Below are positions 8,152 through 16,138 of a DNA stretch of 64,000 nt, in pieces (the stretch's first letter is position 1; each line of letters starts with the position of its first letter). A program made the position numbers and the translations under genes. The stretch is from positions 124,001 to 188,000 of the forward strand of contig NZ_JAMXMY010000020.1 of assembly GCF_024055795.1 (NCBI RefSeq). The letters run 5' to 3'. The notes beneath the pieces are model-generated. The model had not been told where the DNA came from and did no database searches. It saw only the letters and a list, made by a program, of their open reading frames with translations. Source of the DNA: Actinoallomurus purpureus. Lineage in GTDB: Bacteria > Actinomycetota > Actinomycetes > Streptosporangiales > Streptosporangiaceae.

Positions 8152-8847
8152 TCAGTCCTCTGAACTCGGCTCCTGCGCGAGCGCGAACCAGCTCTCCCAC
8201 TGGGAGTCCTCGTCGCCGACGGTGGTCTCCTCGCCCTGGCCGGGCAGCACCCGCATCTCCTTGGGCAGCGGCCCGAGCAGCGACCCGATGGAGTTCAGCT
8301 GGTCCTGCAGGTCGTGGTATTCGTCACCGACCCGGCCCGGGCGCCCCTTGTGCAGGGTGTCGCCGGAGAACAGCACGCCGAGCTGCTCGCTGTAGAGGCA
8401 GATGCTGCCGGGCGTGTGCCCGGGCGTGTGCATGACCTCGAGCTGCGCGTCGGCGATCTCGAAGACGCCGCCGTCCTCGATGTCGATGTCGGGCGTGAGG
8501 TCCTTCATGAACTCCGAGTCCTCGTCCTTCCTGGCGAGGGCACGGAAGTACTGACGCCACAGGAGGCGGTCCCGCGAGTGCAGGCCGATCGGCGCCGGGT
8601 CCTCCGCATCGGCCTCGGCGATCTCAAGGACGGCGCTCAGATGGTGATCGCGGCCGTCGGTACAGATGACGGCCATCACCTCACGCTCGCCGATCTTCTT
8701 GAGAATCTCCTCGGCGTCGTTGGCCGGGTCGATCACGATCACCGCGTCGTCGTCTCCGACGATGTAGGTGTTGCTCTCAACGTCGTACTCGGTGTCGTCG
8801 ACGGTGACCTTGCCAGACGTCACCACTTTGTCGATACGCGCGTCCAC
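8152..8847 (-). CDS. MBL-fold metallo-hydrolase with non-canonical metal motif
   Basis: The 231-residue protein shows HTPGHTPGS and FSGDTLHKG, the third and fourth metal motifs of the metallo-beta-lactamase fold. It ends in a YHDLQ helix with a shortened C-terminus. Where the family normally has THxHxDH it has TDGRDHH, so the first two histidines are Asp and Arg and the usual Asp is His. It may bind one metal, a different metal, or work differently. Glyoxalase II-like or quinone-related hydrolases are the nearest general class. The GTG start has AAGG about 9 nt upstream. It is the first gene of an operon with the RecB-like nuclease. Confidence 0.85.
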   Translation of the reverse strand: MDARIDKVVTSGKVTVDDTEYDVESNTYIVGDDDAVIVIDPANDAEEILKKIGEREVMAVICTDGRDHHLSAVLEIAEADAEDPAPIGLHSRDRLLWRQYFRALARKDEDSEFMKDLTPDIDIEDGGVFEIADAQLEVMHTPGHTPGSICLYSEQLGVLFSGDTLHKGRPGRVGDEYHDLQDQLNSIGSLLGPLPKEMRVLPGQGEETTVGDEDSQWESWFALAQEPSSED

Positions 8848-9013
8848 ACTGGAACCTTACCGACTTCCCACGCCCGGCGCGCAGCACGCGGGCCGATCCG
8901 GTCGCCGAGGCCGCCGCTGGACCAGCGGTCGATCGATCAAGGCCGACGAAACACGCATGAAACAGCGCCGCTTTACGCTCCATATCGGACATCCGTCGCG
9001 AAGGGGACGATCA

Positions 9014-9052
9014 GTGCACGAATCAGCCGAGAACCGCCGATGGGCGAGGTGA
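9014..9052 (+). CDS. Possible 12-residue leader ORF in front of lysE
   Basis: GTG at 9014 follows a good ribosome site (GAAGGGGA, about 6 nt). It encodes a 12-residue peptide ending NRRWAR, with three Arg codons of which CGA and AGG are rare in such genomes. Its TGA overlaps GTG 9049, an in-frame alternative start of lysE, in a GTGA junction. It could be a coupling or attenuation leader, but a chance ORF is possible. Confidence 0.3.
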   Translation: MHESAENRRWAR

Positions 9053-9654
9053 TCTGGCTCGGTGTGCTGCTCGGCGTCGGCGCGGCCCTGTCCGTCGGGC
9101 CCATCTTCGTCACCATCCTGAACGAGGCCGCCACACGCGGCTTCGGCGCCGCGTTCCGCGTCATCCTCGGCTCCGCCACCGCCGACGTGATCCTTCTGCT
9201 GCCGGCGCTGGCCTTCGCCTGGGTCATCGCGGCCATCGCCCAGGCCGCGTTCTGGGTCGGGCTGGTCGGCGCGGCGTTCTTCCTCTGGCTGGCCGTCGGC
9301 GCCCTACGGGACGCCGTACGGCTGTGGCGCGCGGAGACGGCCCCGACCGCCGAGGGATGGGCGTTCTGGAAGGGCGTCGTCGGGAACCTCGCCAACCCGC
9401 TGACGTGGACGTTCTGGCTGGCCACCGGCACGCCCGCGATGCTCCGCGCGAAGCACCTCGCCGGCTCGGCCGGCCTGGCGGTCTTCACCGTGACGTGGTT
9501 CGTGGTCGCCTCCGGCCTGGAGGCGGTCATCGCCCTGGCGGTGGCCCGCTCGGGCCGTCGCATCGGCCACCGCGGCCAGGGCGCCTTCACCGGCCTGTCG
9601 GCTGCGGTCTTCGTGGCCCTGGCCGGCCTGATGGTCAGCCGATCCGCAGGCTGA
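9040..9654 (+). CDS. LysE-family amino-acid/metabolite exporter
   Basis: The 204-residue integral membrane protein has about six hydrophobic helices. It begins VIWLGVLLGVGAALSVGPIF, the usual LysE N-terminal helix with a Gly-Pro motif. It is expected to export amino acids or small metabolites across the membrane; the substrate cannot be told. ATG 9040 has no ribosome site of its own. GTG 9049 (residue 4) overlaps the stop of a tiny upstream ORF and may be the real start. It is divergent from the metallo-hydrolase gene with a 190-bp spacer. Confidence 0.88.
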   Translation: MGEVIWLGVLLGVGAALSVGPIFVTILNEAATRGFGAAFRVILGSATADVILLLPALAFAWVIAAIAQAAFWVGLVGAAFFLWLAVGALRDAVRLWRAETAPTAEGWAFWKGVVGNLANPLTWTFWLATGTPAMLRAKHLAGSAGLAVFTVTWFVVASGLEAVIALAVARSGRRIGHRGQGAFTGLSAAVFVALAGLMVSRSAG

Positions 9655-9678
9655 TCACTGGATCCACTGCCGCCATAT

Positions 9679-9695
9679 GGGGCCTGTTGCAAAAG
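9679..9695. other. Sequence resembling an insertion-sequence end
   Basis: The 17-bp string GGGGCCTGTTGCAAAAG resembles, from memory, terminal repeats of IS6-type elements (for example the CTGTTGCAAA core). No transposase or second copy is seen nearby. It could be a relic or chance. Confidence 0.2.
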
Positions 9696-9771
9696 CCTGC
9701 CGTGTTGGTTGACTGACTGCGTGGGGTGACGGTGATCTGCCTCAGCGACCGCCAATGATCATGGCTCGGGA

Positions 9772-9792
9772 CGCCGGCTCCGGCCGCCGGCG
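9772..9792. terminator. GC-rich hairpin between convergent lysE and PHP genes
   Basis: Perfect 7-bp stem CGCCGGC / GCCGGCG with a 7-nt loop, ending just before the stop of the PHP gene on the other strand. It lacks a T-tract, which is common for actinomycete terminators. Confidence 0.4.
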
Positions 9793-9793
9793 G

Positions 9794-10648
9794 TCAGCGG
9801 GCCCGGGCTCGGTCCGGTGCTGCGCCGGTGGCCTGGGACATGAGGGTCTCGTACGCCTCCGGTGCCGTCGTCTCCGCGCCGAGCCGGTGGCCGGTGAGCT
9901 CGCCGTGGTCGTCGCTCGCGCCGGTCACGAACAGGCCCAGGTCCGCCGCGAGTCCCCGAACGTCGGCACGGTCCGCCGCCGCGTGGTCCGGGTGGTCGGC
10001 CTCGATGCCCGCCAGGCCGACGCGGGCCAGGCGCGCGATCTCCTCGTCGGTGACGAGATACCCCCGCCGGGACGCCCGGGGATGCGCGAGCACCGGTACG
10101 CCGCCCGCCTCGCGGACCAGCCCGACGGCCCCGACGGCGTCCAGGGCGTACCGGTCGACGTACGCGCGACCGCCCTCGCCGATCCACTCGCGCGTGAACG
10201 CCTGGTCCACGCTGGAGATCACACCGGCATCGACCATCGCACGGGCGATGTGGGGCCGGCCGGGCACGGAGTCGCCGGTGATCCGCTGGACCGTCTCCCA
10301 GGTGACCGGCGCGCCGAGCCGGCGCAGGCGCTCGACCATGCCGCGCGCCCGGTGCGCGCGGTCCTCGCGGATGCGGCGGCGTTCGGCCGCCAGTTCGGGC
10401 TCGTCGGGGTCGAACAGGTAGGCCAGCAGGTGGAGGCTGCGGCCGCCGAGGCGGCAGGAGAGCTCCATGCCCCGGACGAGGGTCATGCCCGCCGGCAGCG
10501 CGCGGACGGCCTCGGCGTGACCCGCGACGGTGTCGTGGTCGGTCAGGGCGAGGACGTCGACGCCTGCGGCGTGGGCGCGGCGGACGACGTCGGCGGGCGG
10601 CTGGGTGCCGTCCGAGACGGAGCTGTGGGAGTGCAGGTCGATGCGCAC
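9794..10648 (-). CDS. PHP-domain phosphoesterase (YciV/RNase AM-like)
   Basis: The 284-residue enzyme has the full PHP metal motifs: DLHSHSSVSDGT at the N-terminus, LTDHDTVAG, GMELSC, LAHP and ASDDHG near the C-terminus. Proteins of this layout hydrolyse 3',5'-nucleoside bisphosphates or act as 5'-3' RNA exonucleases (RNase AM). The GTG at 10648 places the protein start right before the DLHSHS motif, as in relatives; a GTG at 10663 is possible. It lies next to the DUF6758 gene, whose stop is within 8 bp, so they are co-transcribed. Confidence 0.9.
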   Translation of the reverse strand: MRIDLHSHSSVSDGTQPPADVVRRAHAAGVDVLALTDHDTVAGHAEAVRALPAGMTLVRGMELSCRLGGRSLHLLAYLFDPDEPELAAERRRIREDRAHRARGMVERLRRLGAPVTWETVQRITGDSVPGRPHIARAMVDAGVISSVDQAFTREWIGEGGRAYVDRYALDAVGAVGLVREAGGVPVLAHPRASRRGYLVTDEEIARLARVGLAGIEADHPDHAAADRADVRGLAADLGLFVTGASDDHGELTGHRLGAETTAPEAYETLMSQATGAAPDRARAR

Positions 10649-10655
10649 GATCCGA

Positions 10656-11276
10656 TCATGCACCGAGCCGGGGACACGCCGCTCCGAACGGCACGTCGAG
10701 GTCCGCCTCCCGCAGGTCGCGCAGGCGCAGGTCCTCGAGCATGAGCGGGCCCGCCGAGGGGGGCCACAAGATCGCCCAGAGCCAGTGACCGAGCGCCTCC
10801 CCCGCGAACGCCGCCGTCTCGGCGGTGGACACCGCCCACAGCGGCAGCGGGTGACCGTCGATGTCGACCTTCGCGTCAGGCGTCGAGGTCCCGAAGTCGT
10901 GCCCGGGGTCCGGGCCGGACAGCCCCGCGTACGACGCGCCGAGGCCGATGCCGGGCTCCTCCGCGACAAGGATCAGGTCGGCCGGGCCGCCGACCGGTGA
11001 CGGGCCGGACAGTGCGACGGCGACGGCCCGGCTCCCGGTGCGCTCGTCGCCCGCGTCGGCGAAGCCCGTGACGAGCCAGCCCTTCGGCGGGGGCCAGGGC
11101 ACCCAGATGGGGACCCGTGTTTCGGCCCGGACGGCCCCGAGTCCGTCCCGGCAGGGCCTCCGTGGTGGGCGCAGGGGACTCACCTCGCCGTGCGCGACGC
11201 AGGTCCAGGCGCTCGACCAGAGGTTCGGCGGTGTCACGGGCCCGCGGCACCGCGGGCAGATGGGCGCGGCCCTCAT
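10656..11276 (-). CDS. DUF6758 family protein
   Basis: The 206-residue protein has no assigned function. It starts with a CPRCRGPV element followed by WTCVAHGE, which looks like a small zinc ribbon with three Cys and one His. The body contains conserved-looking blocks PIWVPWPPPKGWLVTGF and EALGHWLWAILWPPSAGPLMLEDL, the second rich in Trp. There is no signal peptide or membrane helix. It precedes the PHP gene by a few bases, a pairing I recall from Streptomyces-type genomes. The family name is from recall, not from a search. Confidence 0.75.
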   Translation of the reverse strand: MRAAPICPRCRGPVTPPNLWSSAWTCVAHGEVSPLRPPRRPCRDGLGAVRAETRVPIWVPWPPPKGWLVTGFADAGDERTGSRAVAVALSGPSPVGGPADLILVAEEPGIGLGASYAGLSGPDPGHDFGTSTPDAKVDIDGHPLPLWAVSTAETAAFAGEALGHWLWAILWPPSAGPLMLEDLRLRDLREADLDVPFGAACPRLGA

Positions 11277-11361
11277 GGTGTTTCACGGTCCCGCTGTCGC
11301 GGGGGCCACGTCAAGGTTTCCGGTCACCCAAAAAATGGTGATCTGGGCTCTTCGCGAGGGG

Positions 11362-12306
11362 CTACTCGGGTGGCGTGAACTCCTTCGTGCGGCGAAGTCC
11401 GGCCGCGCGGCCCTTCGCGGCGATGACCAGGGCCATCTTCCGGGACGCCTCGTCGATCATCTCGTCGCCGAGCATCGCCGCGCCCCGGCCCTGCACCCGG
11501 GTCGCGTGGTCGTACGCGTCGAGGATCAGTTCGGCGTGGTCGTAGTCGTCCTGAGAGGGGGAGAACACCTCGTTGCAGGCCTCGACCTGCGCCGGATGCA
11601 GCACCCACTTGCCGTCGAAGCCGAGCGCGGCGCTGCGCCGCGCCGCCCGTGTGAACGCCTCGACGTCGCGGACGTTGAAGTACGGCCCGTCGATGGCCTG
11701 CAGGTCCCGGGCGCGGGCGGCGATGAGGATGCGCATCAGGATGTGGTGGTACGCGTCGCCCTCGGTGTAGCCGGGCGGCTGCTCCCCCACGACCAGTGTC
11801 TTCATGTTGATCGACGCCATGAGGTCGCCCGGCCCGAACACCAGCGCCTCAAGACGGGGGGACGCGGCGGCGATCTCGTCGATGCGCGTGAGGCCCCGGG
11901 CGTCCTCGATCTGTGCCTCGATGCCGATCCCGCCGACGGGCAGGCCGGTCGCCCGTTCGATCTGGGTGAGCAGGACGTCGAGCCACACGACATGGTCCGG
12001 GGAGGTGACCTTGGGCAGCATCAGGCAGTCGAGGTCGACTCCCGCGCCCTCCACGACCTCGATCACGTCGCGATGGGCGAACCCGGTCGTCGCGTCGTTG
12101 ATCCGGACGACGCGGACCCGGTCGCCCCAGCCGCCGTCGTTCAGCGCGGCCACGGCGTTCGCCCGGGCGTCCGCCTTGGCGGACGGGGCGACGGCGTCCT
12201 CCAGGTCGAGGAAGAACTCGTCGACCGGCAGCCCTCGGGCCTTCTCGATGAACCGCGGGTTGCTGGCGGGCACGGCCAGGGTGCTGCGGCGGGCGCGCAT
12301 CGGCAT
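11362..12306 (-). CDS. HpcH/HpaI aldolase / citrate-lyase beta (CitE)-like enzyme, malyl-CoA lyase type
   Basis: The 314-residue TIM-barrel protein starts RRSTLAVPASNPRFIEKA. It has the CitE hallmarks FFLDLEDAVAP, VRINDATT, LMLPKV, EAQIEDARG with the metal Glu, FGPGDLMASI, and KWVLHPAQVE close to the end. The length and the GKWVLHP block fit L-malyl-CoA / beta-methylmalyl-CoA lyases or malyl-CoA thioesterases, which cleave CoA thioesters in C2/C3 assimilation. ATG 12306 or ATG 12300 may start it. It is divergent from the next gene with only 36 bp between starts, so promoters must overlap. Confidence 0.88.
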   Translation of the reverse strand: MPMRARRSTLAVPASNPRFIEKARGLPVDEFFLDLEDAVAPSAKADARANAVAALNDGGWGDRVRVVRINDATTGFAHRDVIEVVEGAGVDLDCLMLPKVTSPDHVVWLDVLLTQIERATGLPVGGIGIEAQIEDARGLTRIDEIAAASPRLEALVFGPGDLMASINMKTLVVGEQPPGYTEGDAYHHILMRILIAARARDLQAIDGPYFNVRDVEAFTRAARRSAALGFDGKWVLHPAQVEACNEVFSPSQDDYDHAELILDAYDHATRVQGRGAAMLGDEMIDEASRKMALVIAAKGRAAGLRRTKEFTPPE

Positions 12307-12342
12307 GCAGCGGATGGTAGTCCCCGTGAGATGCTGCGGCGT

Positions 12343-12855
12343 ATGAGCGATCCCACCACCGCGCTCGTCGAAGAGGCCACCAAGAGGTCGGGCCTGATCT
12401 GGCTGACCCTGCCCGACCTCGCCCAGCCGCGCGCCGCCTGGCACCTGTGGCACGAGGGGGCGGCGTACGTCGTTACGGGCGGCATCGAGCAGCCGCTGCC
12501 GGGCCTGCCGGAGGCCGAGCGCGTCACCGTGACCGTCCGCAGCAAGGACAAGGGGGGCAGGATCGTCTCCTGGGTCGCCGCCGTGAGCGAGGTCGAGCCG
12601 GACTCGGAGGAGTGGGCCACGGTGGTCCCGCTGCTGGCCAAGGAACGCCTGAACGCCCCTGACGGCGCGGAGCAGACCGAGCGCTGGGCGAAAGAGGCGT
12701 TCGTCATGCGGCTCACGCCGACCGGAGAGGTCACCGAGACACCCGGTGAGATGCCCGCCGACTACTCGGCCGTCCGCCCGGTGCCCAGCCCCGCCACGTC
12801 CGTCGGCAAGCCGCCCTTCATGGTCGGCGGCCGGCGTCGCCGCCCCGACCGATGA
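12343..12855 (+). CDS. Conserved hypothetical protein, possibly split-barrel fold
   Basis: The 170-residue cytoplasmic protein is not recognised with certainty. The first half (LIWLTLPDLAQPRAAWHLWHEGAAYVVTG) looks like the strand pattern of pyridoxamine-phosphate-oxidase-like split barrels (small molecule or flavin binding). The C-terminus is basic (GGRRRRPDR). It is divergent from the CitE-like gene and may be tied to it by regulation. The frame is well supported by length, codon bias and an ATG start. Confidence 0.7.
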   Translation: MSDPTTALVEEATKRSGLIWLTLPDLAQPRAAWHLWHEGAAYVVTGGIEQPLPGLPEAERVTVTVRSKDKGGRIVSWVAAVSEVEPDSEEWATVVPLLAKERLNAPDGAEQTERWAKEAFVMRLTPTGEVTETPGEMPADYSAVRPVPSPATSVGKPPFMVGGRRRRPDR

Positions 12856-13001
12856 CAGCACAGAACCGCCTCCTCACGGGTCGCCGCTGACGCCGTCGTT
12901 CCGGCCGATGACATCCGTACGCCTCCGCGTCATCTCGCGGCTCCCACGGAATAGATCGCCCTTTACCTGGAGACAGGACGCGTATCGATAACCTTCGAGG
13001 C

Positions 13002-14363
13002 ATGACCGGAACGCCGTCGCGGGTCTTCATCGCGCGCCTGGCGGGGATCGCGGTCTTCGACCCCGCCGGAGACCAGATCGGCCGCGCGCGCGACGTCGTC
13101 GTCGCGCTCCGCCCGCCGCCGCGGCCGCCGCGCGTGCTCGGCATGGTGGTCGAGGTCCCGCCGCATCGCCTCGTGTTCCTGCCGATCACCCGGGTGACCA
13201 ACATCGACGCCGGTGCGGTGATCTTCGACGGCCGGATCAACATGCGCCGGTTCGAGAAACGCGACTCCGAGACCCTCGCACTCGGCGAGATGCTCGACCG
13301 GTCCGTCGAGCTCAAGGGCACCGGCGAGAAGGCCGTCGTCCTGGATCTCGGCATGGAACAGACCCGGACCCGCGACTGGCTGATCACGAAGGTGGCCGTC
13401 CGCCGTGTCGGCCCGGCGGCCGGACGCGGCCACGCCACGCGGCTCAGCCTGCGGCGGCGGCGCGGCGAGACGTTCGTCGCCGACTGGGACGCGGTCAGCG
13501 GCCTCACGCTCGTCGAGGAGCGGCAGGGCGCGGCCAGCCTCATCGCCGCGTTCGGGCAGATGCGCGCCCCCGACCTGGCGAACGTCGTGCACGAGCTGTC
13601 GGCCAAGCGCCGCGCCGAGGTCGCCGCCGCGCTGGACGACCGGCGGCTCGCCGACGTCCTGGAGGAGCTGCCCGAGGACGACCAGGTGGAGATCCTCGGC
13701 GAGCTGGACGTGGACCGGGCGGCCGACGTGCTCGAGGAGATGGGCCCGGACGACGCGGCCGACCTGCTCGGCGAGCTGCCCGCCGAGCAGCGCGAGCAGC
13801 TGCTGGCCCTGATGCAGCCCGAGGAGGCCGCGCCCGTACGGCGGCTGCTCACCTACGCCGACAACAGCGCGGGCGGCATGATGACCACCGAGCCGGTGAT
13901 CGTGTCCCCCGACGCGACCGTCGCCGAGGCGCTCGCGCTCATCCGCAACGCCGACCTGAACCCGGCGATGGCCGCGCAGGTGTACGTCTGCCGCCCGCCG
14001 ACCGCGACGCCGACCGGCCGCTACCTCGGCATGGTCCACTTCCAGCGGTTGCTGCGCGAACCACCGCCGACCCTCGTCAGCGCCATCTGCGACACCGAAC
14101 TGGACCCGCTCCGGCCGTCGCGCTCGCTGGAGACGGTGGCCAGCTACCTGGCGACGTACAACCTGGTGTCCGTGCCGATCGTGGACGAGGGCGGGCACTT
14201 GCTCGGCACGGTCACGGTCGACGACGTCCTCGACCACCTGCTGCCGGATGACTGGCGGGAGAGCGTCATGGACGCGCCGGTGGAGGAGACCGACGAAGAG
14301 GAAGAGGCCCTGCGCGGCGCCGAGGCGTCGGGTGGCGGCGGAGGAGCGGTGAACGGTCGATGA
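13002..14363 (+). CDS. MgtE-like regulatory protein (PRC barrel + MgtE N-domain + CBS pair) without transport domain
   Basis: The 453-residue protein has three parts. Residues 1-90 look like a PRC-barrel (FIARLAGIAVFDPAGDQIGRARDVVV). About 180-285 form the helical MgtE N-terminal domain, rich in DLL, DVLEELPEDDQVEIL and LGELPAEQREQLLALM repeats. About 290-425 hold two CBS domains (GGMMTTEPVIVSPDATVAEA; LVSVPIVDEGGHLLGTVTVDDVLDHL). The five-helix channel of true MgtE is missing. MgtE N/CBS modules sense magnesium, so this is likely a soluble sensor. Its stop overlaps the DUF1003 start by 4 bp, which suggests the two proteins act together. Confidence 0.88.
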   Translation: MTGTPSRVFIARLAGIAVFDPAGDQIGRARDVVVALRPPPRPPRVLGMVVEVPPHRLVFLPITRVTNIDAGAVIFDGRINMRRFEKRDSETLALGEMLDRSVELKGTGEKAVVLDLGMEQTRTRDWLITKVAVRRVGPAAGRGHATRLSLRRRRGETFVADWDAVSGLTLVEERQGAASLIAAFGQMRAPDLANVVHELSAKRRAEVAAALDDRRLADVLEELPEDDQVEILGELDVDRAADVLEEMGPDDAADLLGELPAEQREQLLALMQPEEAAPVRRLLTYADNSAGGMMTTEPVIVSPDATVAEALALIRNADLNPAMAAQVYVCRPPTATPTGRYLGMVHFQRLLREPPPTLVSAICDTELDPLRPSRSLETVASYLATYNLVSVPIVDEGGHLLGTVTVDDVLDHLLPDDWRESVMDAPVEETDEEEEALRGAEASGGGGGAVNGR

Positions 14364-14923
14364 GCACCGCCCTCGGCAGGAGCCGTGACGAGCAGCGCTT
14401 CGGACGCCTGGACCAGCCCCGCGAGTACCGCCGCACCATCTCGCCGCGGCTGTACTACGACCCTGAGGCGTTCGGTCAGTTCTCCGAGCGGATCGCGCGG
14501 TTCCTCGGCACGGCGCGGTTCCTCGTCTACATGACGGCGTTCATCACGATCTGGCTGGCCTGGAACGCCTTGGCGCCGGCGTCGCTGCGCTGGGACCCCT
14601 ACCCCTTCATCTTCCTGACCCTCATCCTGTCGCTGCAGGCGTCGTACGCCGCGCCCCTGATCCTGCTGGCCCAGAACCGCCAGGCCGACCGCGACCGGGT
14701 GCAGTACGAGCAGGACCGCGGCCGCAACGAGCGGAGCGTCTCCGACACCGAGTACCTCACCCGTGAGATCGCGAGCCTGCGCATGGCGATGAGCGAGGTC
14801 GCCACCCGCGACTGGATCCGTGACGAACTCCAGCACGTGCTCAAGGAACTCGGGGGTCACCGCGCCGAGCCGGAGTGGCGCGAGTCTCCGGGTCGGGGCG
14901 AGCTCGGTTCGCCCGGCGGTTGA
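14360..14923 (+). CDS. DUF1003 membrane protein
   Basis: The 187-residue protein has two membrane helices (about 50-70 and 82-105) around the conserved WNALAPASLRWDPYPFIFLTLILS region, followed by PLILLAQNRQADRDR. This is the classic DUF1003 motif set. The C-terminal third is charged and probably coiled. Function is unknown. It is coupled by an ATGA overlap to the MgtE-like CBS protein, which makes a role in metal homeostasis plausible by context. Confidence 0.9.
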   Translation: MSTALGRSRDEQRFGRLDQPREYRRTISPRLYYDPEAFGQFSERIARFLGTARFLVYMTAFITIWLAWNALAPASLRWDPYPFIFLTLILSLQASYAAPLILLAQNRQADRDRVQYEQDRGRNERSVSDTEYLTREIASLRMAMSEVATRDWIRDELQHVLKELGGHRAEPEWRESPGRGELGSPGG

Positions 14924-14943
14924 CCCCTCAATACGATAGGGAC

Positions 14944-16080
14944 ATGGCCTCCCCTACGATCGAGCAGGTGACCGCGGCGCTCGCGACGGTGAACGACCCG
15001 GAGATCCGCCGTCCCATCACCGAGCTCGACATGATCAAGGGCGTCGACGTGGCCGCCGACGGCGGCGTGACGGTCGGCGTGTTCCTCACGGTCTCCGGCT
15101 GCCCGCTCCGTGACACGATCACCCGCGACGTCACCGCCGCCGTCTCCAAGGTCCCCGGCGTCACCGGCGTACGGGTCGACCTCGACGTGATGAGCGAGGA
15201 GCAACGCTCCGCCCTCCAGACGAAACTGCGCGGGGGGCAGGCTCCGAAGGAGATCCCCTTCGCCAAGCCCAACTCCCTGACCAAGGTCTACGCCGTGGCC
15301 AGTGGCAAGGGCGGCGTCGGCAAGTCCTCCGTGACGGTGAACCTCGCGGCCGCCATGGCCGCGCAGGGCCGCAAGGTCGGCGTCGTCGACGCCGACATCT
15401 ACGGTCACTCCGTGCCCCGCATGCTGGGCGTCACCGGCCGGCCGACCCAGGTCGAGCAAATGATCATGCCGCCGAACTCCCACGGCGTGAAGGTCATCTC
15501 GATCGGCATGTTCACCGAGGGCAACGCGCCGGTCGTCTGGCGCGGCCCGATGCTGCACCGCGCGCTGCAGCAGTTCCTCGCCGACGTCTACTGGGGCGAC
15601 CTCGACGTCCTCCTCATGGACCTGCCGCCCGGCACCGGCGACATCGCCATCTCGGTGGCCCAGCTGCTGCCCTCGGCCGAGATCCTCGTCGTCACCACGC
15701 CGCAGCAGGCCTCCGCCGAGGTCGCCGAGCGGGCGGGCGCGATCTCCGCGCAGACCCACCAGACGGTCGCCGGTGTGATCGAGAACATGTCCTACCTGCC
15801 CTGCCCGCACTGCGGCGAGCCGGTCGACGTGTTCGGCTCCGGCGGCGGACAGACCGTCGCCGACGCGCTGACCCGGACCCTCGGCACGTCCGTGCCGCTG
15901 CTCGGCCAGGTCCCGATCGACATCCGTCTGCGGGAGGGCGGCGACGCCGGCACGCCGATCGTGCTGGACGACCCCGACGCCCCGGCGGCGAAGGAGCTGC
16001 GGGCCATCGCCGACAAGCTCTCGGGCCGCTCGAAGAGCCTGCGCGGCCGTCAGCTCGGTCTGAGCCCGAACCGCGCGTGA
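14944..16080 (+). CDS. mrp: Mrp/NBP35-type iron-sulphur cluster carrier ATPase
   Basis: The 378-residue protein starts with a MIP18/FSCA domain (about 1-95; NDPEIRRPITELDM, VSGCPLRDTI). It continues with a ParA-like P-loop ATPase: GKGGVGKSS at 121-129, VVDADIYG, and DLPPGTGD. The bridging cluster motif is C287-P-H-C290 (LPCPHCGEPV). Such proteins bind and transfer 4Fe-4S clusters to apo-enzymes. The ATG at 14944 is 20 bp after the DUF1003 stop, so the three genes from 13002 likely form one operon. Confidence 0.95.
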   Translation: MASPTIEQVTAALATVNDPEIRRPITELDMIKGVDVAADGGVTVGVFLTVSGCPLRDTITRDVTAAVSKVPGVTGVRVDLDVMSEEQRSALQTKLRGGQAPKEIPFAKPNSLTKVYAVASGKGGVGKSSVTVNLAAAMAAQGRKVGVVDADIYGHSVPRMLGVTGRPTQVEQMIMPPNSHGVKVISIGMFTEGNAPVVWRGPMLHRALQQFLADVYWGDLDVLLMDLPPGTGDIAISVAQLLPSAEILVVTTPQQASAEVAERAGAISAQTHQTVAGVIENMSYLPCPHCGEPVDVFGSGGGQTVADALTRTLGTSVPLLGQVPIDIRLREGGDAGTPIVLDDPDAPAAKELRAIADKLSGRSKSLRGRQLGLSPNRA

Positions 16081-16138
16081 CCGATTCTTCGTACGCGTAA
16101 TCGCTTGACCGGCCGTCCGGGCGTGGTTTCGTGTCCTC

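Noticed and set aside
7266-8847. Defence-island reading of the Cas4-like nuclease and MBL protein
   Set aside because: No CRISPR repeats, cas genes or other defence genes are near; the nuclease is of the common stand-alone actinobacterial type.
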